Shown here one piece after another: positions 1 to 8,778 of a DNA stretch of 19,034 nucleotides. The DNA comes from Dunaliella salina. Lineage: Eukaryota; Chlorophyta; Chlorophyceae; Chlamydomonadales; Dunaliellaceae. The first letter of the stretch is position 1. Every line of letters starts with the position of its first letter. The notes beneath the pieces are model-generated. The model did no database searches and had not been told where the DNA came from. It saw only the letters and a program-made list of their open reading frames with translations. Position numbers and translations under genes: made by a program. The stretch spans positions 33,342-52,375 of the forward strand of contig MU069964.1 in assembly GCA_002284615.2 (NCBI GenBank). The letters are read 5' to 3'.

Positions 1-79
1 GGATCCGCATGTTTGCTGAAACAGGTCCACTTGAAGGTCCTGCATACTTGGATTTGGTTAGTCCATTGGGGCATGCACT

Positions 80-350
80 CTAACCTGCATGGCTGACCTG
101 ACTGATGGTACATGCTGTGGTGCTTTGTGTCCAAATACTCCATCCTTGCATTACATGTACAGGGGGGTCTGCACAGCGCAGCCGTGTTCAGCCTATGTTG
201 ACCTCACAGTGCATGCTGTGGTGCTTTGTGTCCTTCCGTTCCATTTTGTGCATCACATGTGCATGAAATCTAAACTACATGGCTGACCTGACTGGTGGTG
301 CACCCTCTAGTGCTTTGTGTCCTTCCATTCCATTCATACATCACACACAC
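80..350 (+). repeat. Three diverged tandem units of about 90-100 bp
   Basis: The phrase gctttgtgtcc recurs at about 121, 221 and 311. Each time it is preceded by a version of atggctgacctgactg(a/g)tggt and followed by a C/T-rich ccatt tract. Units 1 and 3 are closest; unit 2 has lost most of its left part. Small open frames here come from the repeat and are not credible genes. The region is probably intronic or upstream of the trehalose-6-phosphate synthase exons. Confidence 0.6.
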
Positions 351-689
351 GTTTGGGAACGATTTTCATTGGCTAGAATCCAGTATGCAGACTCGCTGCA
401 AGGTTGGCTGAAGTCGATGATGGCAAGCTGCAAGGGACAGGGGTATTCCTGCACAGCACAGTTCTGGCGATGCAAGTGCTGCATTGCATAGCCAGCTTGG
501 GGTGCACCATCTACAAGTTTCACTGCTTCTGAAGACACAGCCCGTATCCAGATTCGGAATCTCCCATTTCCATGAACTGAACAAGTAGCCATACAACCGC
601 ATAAAACCAAGAGAACAGGTGTCACCTGTTTACCATGTTATATGTGAAGCCACCAGTCTTGCTCTCAACGCTGCTGCAGCTCAGGGCGG
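351..689. other. No gene recognised
   Basis: Short overlapping frames exist on both strands (up to 94 residues on the minus strand), but none resembles a domain of trehalose-6-phosphate synthase or any other family I know. It is probably intron of that gene. Confidence 0.4.
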
Positions 690-870
690 CAAGCTGCGCG
701 GTGTAGTGGTGCTCCTGGGAACAGGAGGGCCTGGGTTCGATTCCGCTTAGATACTCTCGGTTCGGCATATACAGCAATGAACCCTTACCCTACCTGCGGC
801 TCTATGAATACCCGCCCTAGCGGACCGCCGCAACGGATTACGGCGGGAATCAAAAAAGAAATTTTTTTTT
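690..870 (+). repeat. tRNA-derived SINE-like element
   Basis: A tRNA-like head has an A-box-like stretch (ggtgtagtggtgctcctgg, about 699-717) and an exact RNA polymerase III B-box (ggttcgattcc, 734-744). The arrangement resembles tRNA-Gly or tRNA-Asp. The anticodon arm is collapsed (cctg-ggaa-cagg), so it is not a working tRNA gene. The body runs to an A-rich and T-rich tail at about 850-870. This matches a SINE structure. The exact borders and any target duplication were not found. Confidence 0.5.
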
Positions 871-953
871 AGAGGTGTGGTATGATCACCTTCTTGTACG
901 GTGCCTGCAGCTCTACGGATACCCCGCTCTAGCGGACCGCCGCAGCGGACTTA
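793..953 (+). repeat. Direct repeat pair, about 48 bp, flanking the SINE tail
   Basis: Positions 793-840 and 904-953 are two copies of one GC-rich sequence starting cctgc(g/a)gctcta and sharing agcggaccgccgca, with a handful of differences. They bracket the A/T-rich tail of the SINE-like element. The second copy lies just before the trehalose-6-phosphate synthase exon. It may be a second SINE body fragment. Confidence 0.65.
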
Positions 954-1000
954 CCAGCAGTGGGCGCTTGCCGCCGGCTGGCGGCCTTTCGCGGCTGCAG

Positions 1001-2398
1001 AGCATGGAGTCAGGGGAGTCAGGGCCTGCAGGGCAGCAGCAGGGCGCCCCCATTACTGCAGGGTCTGCAGCGCTTGCAAGCACGAGCCAAGGGGGGCAAC
1101 AAGGGGGCGCGGCGGAGAGGAGGGGGTCACTAGGCAATGGTCCGGACTTCGTGCTGTGTATTGGTGACGACCGCAGCGATGAAGACATGTTCACCAGCAT
1201 AGAGACGATGCGTGCTTCGCCGCATATGATGACTTCAGAGGTGGGTGTAGTGTGGTGAGGAGTGGTGTGGTGTTGTGGAGGGGTGTCTTGGGGCACATTC
1301 CGGACCACGCGCTGTGTGCTGGAGATGACCAACACATGTTCACCAGCGCAGCGACAGTGCGTGCTTTGCCGCATATGATGAAGCTGAAGGTGGGTTGAGT
1401 GTGCTGAGGGTGTGGTCTTGCGTGCTCAGGTCATCGTGATGTGGTGCATGGTGTGGTGCATGGTGTGGTGCCCCTGCACGGGTTGAAAACTCAGGACTTG
1501 ACTCCCTTGGGCCCAATGGACGGACTTGCGAAGAACCAGATGCACTTGGGAGGGGGGGGGGCGCGGCAGGACGGCACAGGCACTAGAGGAGATACCTGCA
1601 AGTTCCTTCCAGAGCAGCTTTCGGATCTCCCAGACAGTGTGCTGCTGCAAGGTCCAGCCGAAGGGCTTTGTCCAGACTCAGCGTTTCCCCCCTTCCTCAT
1701 ATACTGAGGGGAACGCCACATGGTGGGGTCAGGCAGCAATGCATACCTTCATGCCTGCTCTGTCGTTCATGCTAACATGTGCCCTTGTTCTTTGAAGTGC
1801 TGGTTGAGAGCCAGGTAATAGAAGCCTGACAATAATAGATGGAGACAAACAGTGCACGGGTATGCAAATCCACATGCTCAGTGCCTCAGCAAAGATCTCA
1901 GGGAAGTGTCGACGAAGGCTTGCTACAATTATTCACCGGCTTGCTTACTTCCCACTGAGATGTTTACTAGGGTGAGATGAAAACTCCATGGAAACTCCCA
2001 GAAAGAGGGAAGTGTCTGCCAACAAGCCTGGAATGGCCGTGTTGTGGGCTGCACCTAGTATGCCCTGGCAAGATGCATGCAAGCACACCTTCCTAACGAA
2101 AGGGGTCTCATTGTGTATGACAGATGCCATTCAAGTCACACAGACAGCAGCATATGCAGCATGCAGCACGTCTGGTATGGGCTTCTTTCTGCTTCCATTG
2201 CTACCAGGAGCCACGGCGCTTGCAGGTTGCAGGTATTGACGCACACCTGATTGTTGCCTTCAATTGCAGGTGTATGCATGCACAGTCGGCCAGAAACCGA
2301 GCCGAGCCCCCTTCTACCTCAATGACCCAGGGGAAGTCCTGCATCTGCTTGCACGGCTGGTGGGCATGAACCTGCAGAACCTGCCTTCGTATTCGTAG
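1001..2398 (+). CDS. Class II trehalose-6-phosphate synthase, 3' end of gene (two exons in window)
   Basis: This is the C-terminal end of a plant-type class II trehalose-6-phosphate synthase, a fused GT20 synthase and HAD phosphatase-like protein. In plants such proteins are mostly regulatory rather than catalytic. Two exons are visible, about 1001-1240 and 2270-2398. The first carries the HAD motif DFVLCIGDDRSDEDMF (residues about 52-67 of this stretch). The second opens with VYACTVGQKPSRAPFYLND, the conserved closing block of the family. The donor (gag|gtgggt) and acceptor (caattgcag|gtg) are both phase 0, so the protein reads TSE-VYAC across the junction and ends in PSYS-TAG. Ahead of the HAD motif is a Gly/Gln/Ser/Ala-rich stretch of about 45 residues, not typical of land-plant homologues. 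The first exon's start is uncertain; I chose the acceptor after ggctgcag at 1000. The synthase domain and earlier exons lie outside the window or were not recognised. The identification is firm and the exon limits less so. Confidence 0.85.
1299..1389 (+). pseudogene. Decayed tandem copy of the HAD-motif exon, inside the intron
   Basis: This stretch repeats 1141-1240, the end of the upstream trehalose-6-phosphate synthase exon, about 158 bases downstream. Similarity continues through the donor (gaag|gtgggt) into the first bases of the intron. It still reads in frame without a stop, as CAGDDQHMFTSAATVRALPH against CIGDDRSDEDMFTSIETMRASPH in the original. A 9-base in-frame deletion removes part of GDDRSDED, taking the acidic metal-binding residues of HAD motif IV. 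No convincing acceptor lies upstream, so I read it as a duplicated exon end plus donor that no longer contributes to the protein. Use as an alternative exon is possible but unsupported. Confidence 0.7.
1390..2269 (+). other. Intron sequence of the trehalose-6-phosphate synthase gene
   Basis: After the duplicated exon come short GTGGTGCAT repeats (about 1441-1475), a run of ten G (1552-1561), and otherwise anonymous sequence up to the acceptor at 2269. I recognise no coding stretch. Confidence 0.55.
2270..2398 (+). CDS. Terminal exon of the trehalose-6-phosphate synthase gene
   Basis: This exon encodes 42 residues and a TAG stop. It begins after the acceptor caattgcag and contains ACTVGQKPSRAPFYLND, then a leucine-rich helix (EVLHLLARLVGMNLQNL). 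In class II trehalose-6-phosphate synthases this block closes the HAD phosphatase-like domain, and the protein ends a few tens of residues later, so the short tail fits the family. It follows an intron of about 1,030 bases. Confidence 0.85.
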   Translation: MYACTVGQKPSRAPFYLNDPGEVLHLLARLVGMNLQNLPSYS

Positions 2399-2999
2399 TA
2401 CATGCATGTCCTGCTGGGCTGCTTTGGAGCAGGACTGGTGAGGAGGTCGAATGAATTATGTCTCTTTGTGCATGTCTGGAAGGAATGGATGCCCTCTTGT
2501 TTTGGCCTGTGTAATTGGATCTACTTGCAGTACCCTGTGGCTCGTGTTGGAATTTAAACACCATGGGTGGCTCTTGGTAGCCGCCATGCAACTGGCAGAT
2601 CCTGAACAGTGACGGCGATGGCTTGCCTGGCTTCAAAATTCCATTGCAAAGCAACACACATGTGCGTTTGCTTGCTTGAGCTCTTTTCGCGCCTCAGATG
2701 ATGCCCAAATATTTGATTCAATCTGACAGCCATGCCTCATGTAGCACGAGTTTTCCTATAACACAAGGGTCGGAAGCAGCTAATTGAGGGGCGCACAAGC
2801 CTATTTGGCCGCAATGTGAAGCCCTAGTTTTCGCCACCACAACCCCATATCTTCCAATGACTGCACCAAATTGGGTGGTTCAGGGGGATACTTGAAGTGT
2901 TCACATTTACATAAGCTTGTGCCCGGAGAGGTTGGCTGTTCAGCTTTCTCTTGTAAACAGAATGAAGAAGAAGAAGAAACCAATGCTGGGCGAATGCAA
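2399..2999. other. Downstream flank of the trehalose gene, no gene seen
   Basis: This should begin with the 3' untranslated region of the trehalose-6-phosphate synthase transcript. At 2960-2980 is a short GAA-repeat tail preceded by ggttggctgttcagctttct. Related words occur at about 5,610-5,655 and, inverted, near 15,430-15,475, so this may be the end of a dispersed repeat. No open frame is convincing. Confidence 0.35.
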
Positions 3000-3840
3000 G
3001 CGTGCATTAAGGAAAGACCCAACAGTCAGCGCTGAAACTGTAATTGAGCCCACCAGCTTGGACCAAGAGGAAAAGCGCACAGAAGTCTACTCGAGCAAGT
3101 TGGCCTCCACGTACAACACCCACTTGTGGGCCCACACTGCTGTCATGAGGCCCTGTCCATCAAAAGGAGACCCACCACTCGGCCTCAAGGGAAGCTGTCC
3201 AGCATCTCAGCGAGGGCCTCCCTCTTGCATAGGGGCCAGCCGTAGCCAGGAGGTAAGCACGCAGTAATTCGAACCCAAGCTGATCACTCCACTTCTGCGG
3301 ACCATCTCCACCACGCCAACATCCAGGACCTCTCCAGCTTTTCTGCGGTTGGCTAACATGGGCGAGGGCGCCTCTCCTCAGGCTGAAGCCTGCCGCCCCT
3401 TAGTTTAATTTAGTCCCCCTTGGGATTTTGGCCTTCAGCCAGTTGTTCGACTGCTCAGCCTGCCTGGGCATTGCTAGCCACAACCCGCTGATTCAAACAC
3501 AGAGGCTTGTAACAGCATGCAGACACAAACTTGTCTGAGAGTTATAAATTCTTATCGCAGCCCTAAACGAATAAAACTGCAAGGGTTCCTGCCCACACTC
3601 CCTCAACACTGTCCTATAACAAGTGGTCCGCTTAACTCCCAGCACCCACTTCAAAAAACACAGGTGACCTGTCCGCAATGGGCACTTTATTTTGGCACTC
3701 TCCTTCATGTACCAAGTTCCCCAAAGTTGGCTTGCATACATGCTGCTAGGAGTGACGTAAAAATACAAGTCTACACTGGACACAATCAGCGTGCATAAAG
3801 GTAAGACCCAACAGTCAGCGCTGACACTAACAGTGAGCCC
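3000..3840. repeat. Direct repeat pair about 790 bp apart
   Basis: Positions about 3000-3046 and 3788-3838 share gcgtgcat-aagg-aagacccaacagtcagcgctga followed by a diverged ctgtaattgagccc-like tail. The two copies bracket a LINE reverse-transcriptase fragment. They could be pieces of two LINE copies or older flanking repeats; I cannot tell which. Confidence 0.6.
3047..3492. other. No gene recognised between repeat and LINE fragment
   Basis: One plus-strand frame covers part of this stretch (2917-3267, basic, with an AAG/GAA-repeat-encoded lysine run). It shows no domain. The rest has no long frame. Confidence 0.3.
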
Positions 3841-3846
3841 CATCAA
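3493..3846 (-). mobile_element. LINE-type retrotransposon fragment (after the reverse-transcriptase core)
   Basis: The minus strand encodes about 117 residues that resemble the region after the reverse-transcriptase palm in non-LTR retrotransposons. Marker peptides are SSMYASQLWGTWYM and LRECGQEPLQFYSFRAA. The SMYA-QLWG signature also occurs in the longer LINE copy in this window (SMYANQLWGARFM), so the two are related. It is only a piece, without a start, palm domain or endonuclease. It probably belongs with the fragment at 4689-5105, from which it is separated by about 840 bases that include another repeat. Confidence 0.65.
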
Positions 3847-4400
3847 CGAAGGCTAGCTGTGAGCAGCACAGCTAATGTGGGTCCAGCAGGTTGCTGGCCA
3901 TCTGTCCAGCTGCACGCCTCCCTGTCCTGTACGTAGCCCGCCCTGTAGCCCACCCACCCACCCACCCACATTGCTTATGTTGCTAAAATGAATGGCATGT
4001 TAATGCTGTGAATTTTCAAAATTTGGTTAAGTCTTGATGGCATGATAGTGAAGGTTGGTTGCTGTTTCGTGGACTTCGTCTTTTGCTAGACCAAGTTTCC
4101 AGAGGGGATCAATGGTGTAGGGACTGAAGATAGTTTCAGCAACTCTAAGTAGTACGGTAAGCAATGTCACTTTGTTGTTGGGGTGTCCCAAAGATTTCTT
4201 GTGTGGAGGCTCTCAATGGCGCCTTCGCGCTGATTTTGTGCGGTGTGGAGAGTTTGTTCACGTTTGGTGTTAGAGCAAAATTTTAGCTTGGGAAATGACT
4301 CACTTTTCAGTTAGCCACAACAAAGCCTGTGCTCTGTCTACCAGCCCATGATCTCGTGCAAATTGCCTCACACGTCAGCCAGCAAGGAAGGAAGATTTAC
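3847..4400. other. Non-coding stretch with a small CCCA microsatellite
   Basis: Contains a short (CCCA)n run at about 3949-3970. No long open frame or recognisable element is present. It sits between two pieces of LINE reverse transcriptase and may be inserted DNA. Confidence 0.4.
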
Positions 4401-4484
4401 GCTTGCCCTTAGGCCACGTGTATTGAGGAAAGAGCTTGCAGACTCCCACCGACAGGACAAACCCTGAGAAGGCACCAAATCCTG

Positions 4485-4600
4485 CCCTGGCCATACAAGG
4501 ACTCGATCCGGGGACCTTCGCCTTGCCAGACGCCTTCCTTGCCTTACGACCAGGGTGCCTAACATGAGGCCGGTTGAGCTACCGAGGTAACTCCGGAGAG
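4485..4600 (-). repeat. tRNA-like SINE head, minus strand
   Basis: Read on the minus strand, the sequence shows an A-box (tagctcaaccgg, plus-strand positions about 4571-4582) followed by a B-box-like ggatcgagtcc (plus-strand 4499-4509). The boxes are farther apart than in a normal tRNA, and no clover-leaf forms around a credible anticodon. It is best read as a tRNA-derived SINE rather than a tRNA gene. Its limits are unclear. Confidence 0.45.
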
Positions 4601-4688
4601 CCAGCATGGAAAGTGGGAACCATGTGCTCAGCTGCTGCAGCCATGTTGCCATTGCAAGTAAAGTGCATGCATGCGCATGCCCTGATAT

Positions 4689-5105
4689 TTAAAGGAGTCT
4701 GTATTGACCAGCTAATCCTCCCCATACCGAATTGATGACAACTGGGACTAGCACGAATTTGGAATGTACTACGTCTAACACCGCAACTTTCGCTGTCAGG
4801 CCCTTCCTTGTTGCGTAATTACGTAACTTGTCAAGCATGCACTGCATTTGATCTGACTCGTTGGTGGTGAAGCAAAGGTCATGCGCATAAAGCGTGTGAG
4901 TGACCCTGACCCCCTCAGTCACTGAGGCACGGTGCCTGTGATAGCTTCATCAACACCTTCTGCGATCTACGTCATTAATGTATAAAGCAAACAGCAGAGG
5001 AGACAAAGGGCCCCTGTTTCACTCATGCAGCCTGCTTGAATCCATCCACCAAGACGTACTCAGCATTTTTGTACAAGTTCTTGATGACAGCCAACATGTG
5101 CACCT
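4689..5105 (-). mobile_element. LINE-type reverse transcriptase fragment, catalytic motif mutated
   Basis: The minus strand carries the palm region of a non-LTR reverse transcriptase. In order: LYKNAEYVLVDGFKQA, a stop, GPLSPLLFALYINDVD, a break, then VTHTLYAHDLCFTTNES and RNYATRKGLTAKVAVLD. The catalytic box, normally Y-x-D-D, reads YAHD, so one catalytic aspartate is gone. At least one stop and one frameshift interrupt the frame. The parallel piece of the longer copy here reads VTHMLYADDLCLTANHP, which confirms the family. This copy is dead. Confidence 0.75.
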
Positions 5106-6060
5106 CACCCTAGGGCATTAAAACTGAGAACCATAATTTTAAAGAGTGATTAGAAAGCTGTGCGCAAAGGCCCTTCAGGAGCAGACACGGTAAACTCAGA
5201 TTCAGGATGTCACGATCAGCTTGCACTTCACAAACTTGAAATTCCTGCAAATTCTTGAAACAGAATTATGCCCCCTCACCTCTTTCCATGCAATTTTTCT
5301 GAAAGAATGGACACTCACCTCCAGCCGACACTTCAAATCCACTTTGTCTTCTTCTTTTTTTCTTCTTGGGCATGTCCACATCATGTGTCACGCTACTGGC
5401 ACTGCTAGCTGTGGCTTGTGTACTCGATTGAAATGCAGGTTTTTTTTAACACAAGGCCTAGGCAACAGTGAAAGGCGGCACAGCAGTAGCATGCAGGTTT
5501 GTATGTTTTTTTGTGTGACGATTTTGCTTGCAAGCTATGAATTTGCAACCACCTGGCCCCCTGTTGGTGGTGGGATTTGCTGCACTGGCACACCACGAGT
5601 TACAAAGGGACTCAAGCCTTCAGCCATAAAGTTGGCTGCTCGGCGTTCTCTGTAAAACGTATAGAGTCCGAAGAGACATCCAAGGGAAAATAAGCAGTGT
5701 GTTCACAGGCAGAAATAGACAGCATCCATATGCAAAATAGCACACCACTACCGATATAAAAACTCAAAACGGAACACCAAGGACAAGAGACTGAAGCAGC
5801 TGGCACAAGAGCTTGTTTTGCACGCGCACGCCTGAAGGGTGCACATGAAACTGATCAAACGTTAGTCCAGAGGTGAACTCGTTAGGGTCACTTGGATATC
5901 CCCGTGGAAGCCTGACGAGACTTAAGATGCGTAGCCTAAATTTCACCAGCGTTTACCGAAACTTAGTCTAGAGAAGCGAGCCTGATCTTGCACAAGTCCC
6001 AGCAGACTTTGCCCATTGCAAAAGTGCAAAAACCACTTTAGCGGAGGAACTCCCCTTACA
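5106..6060. other. Anonymous sequence, no gene recognised
   Basis: The longest frame is 144 residues on the plus strand (5221-5655), without domain features. A minus-strand T/C-rich block (ttcttctttttttcttctt, about 5345-5366) is a purine tract on the other strand. Near 5608-5650 is a copy of the aagccttcagccataaagtt word found elsewhere in the window. It is probably degenerate repeat DNA. Confidence 0.35.
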
Positions 6061-6480
6061 TCAAGTAAGGAGAGGGAGACACATTGGCTGAAAGAGCGGT
6101 GAGGCTCCTAGGCATGGGGGAAGTTAATACCCTTTGTAACCTTAAGAGGCAAGGTTCTGAAGAGCTGTTGCAATTAACGCATGGAAGAAGAACCTTAACA
6201 CAGAACTGCGCAACAAAATAACCTTTGGTACGGACCACCGTTATCCACAAGTGGGTATAATACCTACAGGTTGCATGAAAGAAAGAAGAAGAAAAGCAAC
6301 GCAGGCAGTGAAAATACTTCTCACATCAATTAAGGAAAAGAGGATAGCTAGGGCCAAGGCACCTTGTATCCCCTTGACCAAAAGAAGCAAAACAAGGAAG
6401 TCAGTAAGAATAAGGAGGGTTACTGGCAGTAGCCCGTGCCTGATCAACAAGAGTTGGTGAGAGTTGAAATAAGTCTTCTC
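6061..6480 (+). other. Degenerate coding-like stretch, origin unknown
   Basis: Two short plus-strand frames look protein-like rather than random. About 6068-6216 gives GEGDTLAERAVRLLGMGEVN and onward, about 50 residues. The frame 6251-6460 gives a very basic 69-residue peptide. The same DNA read backwards gives a hydrophobic peptide, which is simply the complement of the Lys/Arg-rich frame. I recognise no family. A decayed transposon gene is the likeliest source. Confidence 0.2.
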
Positions 6481-6824
6481 AGGGCTTGTCTGGTACTAGC
6501 AAGTTTTTAAGCGTACTGCGCAGGTTACAGGTACTGGACAGAATGAGCATGGAGCTTTAGAGCAAGCTTGGTGGCCTTGTGAATGTCAAGACCAAGCTTG
6601 TCAGTGGCTCCAAAGTGGTGGGAGTGTAGATGACTCCACCCAAACCTGACAGAAAAAAGTTGAAGGGTGACTTGAGCGGAGATCCTTGAAAGATGGCGAT
6701 TCAAATCGCGGTGCTGCTGCTTGGAGGCCTCAAGCTGATTATTGGGCCGGTGTCTTCACAGCACTTGACTTCCACAAGTAGGATATGCCTCTGTTCTGGA
6801 AGGAGCTGACCAGGGCGACGGATC

Positions 6825-7061
6825 TTGGAAGTAGTGGAGTGGCTGTGGCTAGCGCTGAGTGCTTACTACTTCCCTCAGCTGCTGGCAAGGATCCAGGAAA
6901 TACTTTGGAGCCAGGATTCGTCGGCTGCAAACATTTGCTTGAAATGCCTGGAGGCGATTGCGTGTAGACCTGTTTGCTCTGTTCTGCCTTACTGCTTTGT
7001 GTGCCATTACCAACCTGCACCTCAAAGACATATGAGAGTTTTAGTTGTTGAGATATGCTGA
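6825..7061 (+). other. Protein-like open frame, unidentified
   Basis: This plus-strand frame of 78 residues contains SAYYFPQLLARIQEILWSQD, an amphipathic stretch, then a Cys-rich tail (NICLKCLEAIACRPVCSVLP). The opposite strand holds a longer frame of 145 residues (6739-7176) with low-complexity composition, so which strand once coded is unsettled. The upstream sequence cttcacag at about 6755-6762 could be an acceptor. No family is recognised. Confidence 0.2.
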
Positions 7062-7963
7062 GAGGGTGGGAGGGGAATCTACACTTTAAATATTTCGCCT
7101 CTACTTTGTTGCTTGATGATGGAAGACGACTTGGACCGGTAATTTCTTTGATGCAGTGATTGCCTGGGAGCATCAAATGCTGACCACACAGCTTGAGTGA
7201 TTGCTACACATCTCCATCACTATAGGAGATTTGTTTTGGTGTGTCTGGACCTGGAGTCTTGAAATAAGATGTTTTGCTGCGATTGCATCTGGGAAGATTA
7301 GTTTCCAAAACCAGACTACGGATTGCCTTGCTACAGATTACAGATTGCCTTGCTTACTTGTTTGTTTGCTGGTAAGTAATTTTGGGGGGCACCCATTGGG
7401 TGGTACATTGGGTGGTACATTGGGTTGTAAGGATATGAACTGCCGACTCTGCATCCCTCTGCCCCCATCAGCTGTACATAAAGGATCTGGTAAATTGTCA
7501 GCTTTCCGCAAGTGCCCAGCTTGTCCCAAACCTTATGAGTTACTAAGAAGTTACAAAGAGCCAATAAGTGTTGCGCCAGCCTGCACCACACCATAGGAGC
7601 TGCTGTTCCTTCATAAAAGTGGCCACTTTAAAGTTGACAGTGTATAGAGTTTAAAGCAAACAATCTTTAAAGCATCGTTTGGCACTTAATCACACACCAT
7701 CCTCCCCTTGTACTCCACCACCCCTTCCTTATCCTTCCAGGATTTGGAAATTCAAATTGCGTCACAAGAGCTGCTGGGTGCAAATAGCAATTGCTCGTTC
7801 TTTTCAGGATATAATCATTTAATTATGCTTTTGCATAATTTTGGGCGCATTTTGTCAGGAAGCGTGACATGAATTCGTTGGGTGCACAGACCATCGGCTC
7901 GCTGGTCAAGTAGATCTGTTTATGAGTTTCATGCTTTGTGCTGTTTCTGGCTGCTGAGATTGC
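7062..7963. other. No gene recognised; contains a 12-bp tandem triplet
   Basis: At 7394-7429 the 12-mer cattgggtggta occurs three times in tandem, the last with one change. Frames on both strands reach about 90-130 residues but show no domain. The rest is anonymous. Confidence 0.4.
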
Positions 7964-8476
7964 ATGCCTAGTTGCGTGCCGTATGTGATCTGCTTCCTGC
8001 CAAAGTTTGACTGGGGGACTGCTCTGAAGCTCAAGCGATTGCGTTGCTGGAGAGGAGCCCTCGCTGCAGAAAGCATACCAGGACATTCATCAGCCTCAAC
8101 AGGGAGGAACCTTGTTAGACAGACCAATAAATCTCTAGGATGCGGAGGGTACTGTGATCACATCGCTGGAAGGAAAGTGGAGGCACATGACCAGCTTTTC
8201 CGCAATAGATTGTTTTTCCAAAACTCAACCCCTGAGTCAGCAGAGGTGGCTGGCAGTCGACCCACCAGAACTGTTCCAGCTCTGCTTCTGGCACTTACCC
8301 ATAAGCTTGCCAGGCACACTGCAGCTGTGTCTAGTGAAGGGCTTGTTGGCTTTTCAGTCGTGCCCCTGCTAGCTTGCTGGGTAAAGTATTCTTCCTTTAT
8401 GCACGCGGTCTATGGGCTGTACAAAATTTCCTTTTGTTATCAGCAGACTTTTCTTTGGGACACTGGTGCTGTCTGA
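7964..8476 (+). other. Longest open frame between the repeats and the membrane-protein gene; unidentified
   Basis: This is a 170-residue plus-strand frame with no recognised motif. A second plus-strand frame (8154-8372) overlaps it and looks equally plausible by composition (WLAVDPPELFQLCFWHLP), so neither can be preferred. It could be an upstream exon of the gene starting near 8779, a separate gene remnant, or chance. Confidence 0.15.
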
Positions 8477-8778
8477 CAAACACTCCACATCAGACTGTGA
8501 GTTTCCATAACTCCATCCATAGTCAACAGCTGTACAGCCCAGCATTCTCCTGCTCCAATTTAAAGAACCATAAATTGCGGCTGTAAATTGCCCAAAAGGA
8601 TCACCAGTTTTCTTCGACTCGAAGTTCCTTTTCCTGTCCACGTTGGCACGACAGGTGTATTTAATCGGACATTGTACACATACTTACCAAATACTTTTAT
8701 TCTGGTTCACATTTTTTCCACTGCCACCACACCAGCCGCGATATAGTCGCACGTCACGTAGAGAAATAGCCAGCGAGG

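Noticed and set aside
1..340. Small plus-strand genes starting MADLT at 89 and 279
   Set aside because: Both starts come from the same tandem repeat unit and the frames diverge immediately afterwards.
4485..4600. Functional tRNA gene
   Set aside because: The A and B boxes are too far apart and no acceptor stem or anticodon arm can be drawn, so it is called a SINE-like relic.
6241..6450. Hydrophobic 69-residue minus-strand frame that could look like a membrane protein
   Set aside because: It mirrors a Lys/Arg-rich purine stretch on the plus strand. Leucine- and isoleucine-rich antisense is expected from that.
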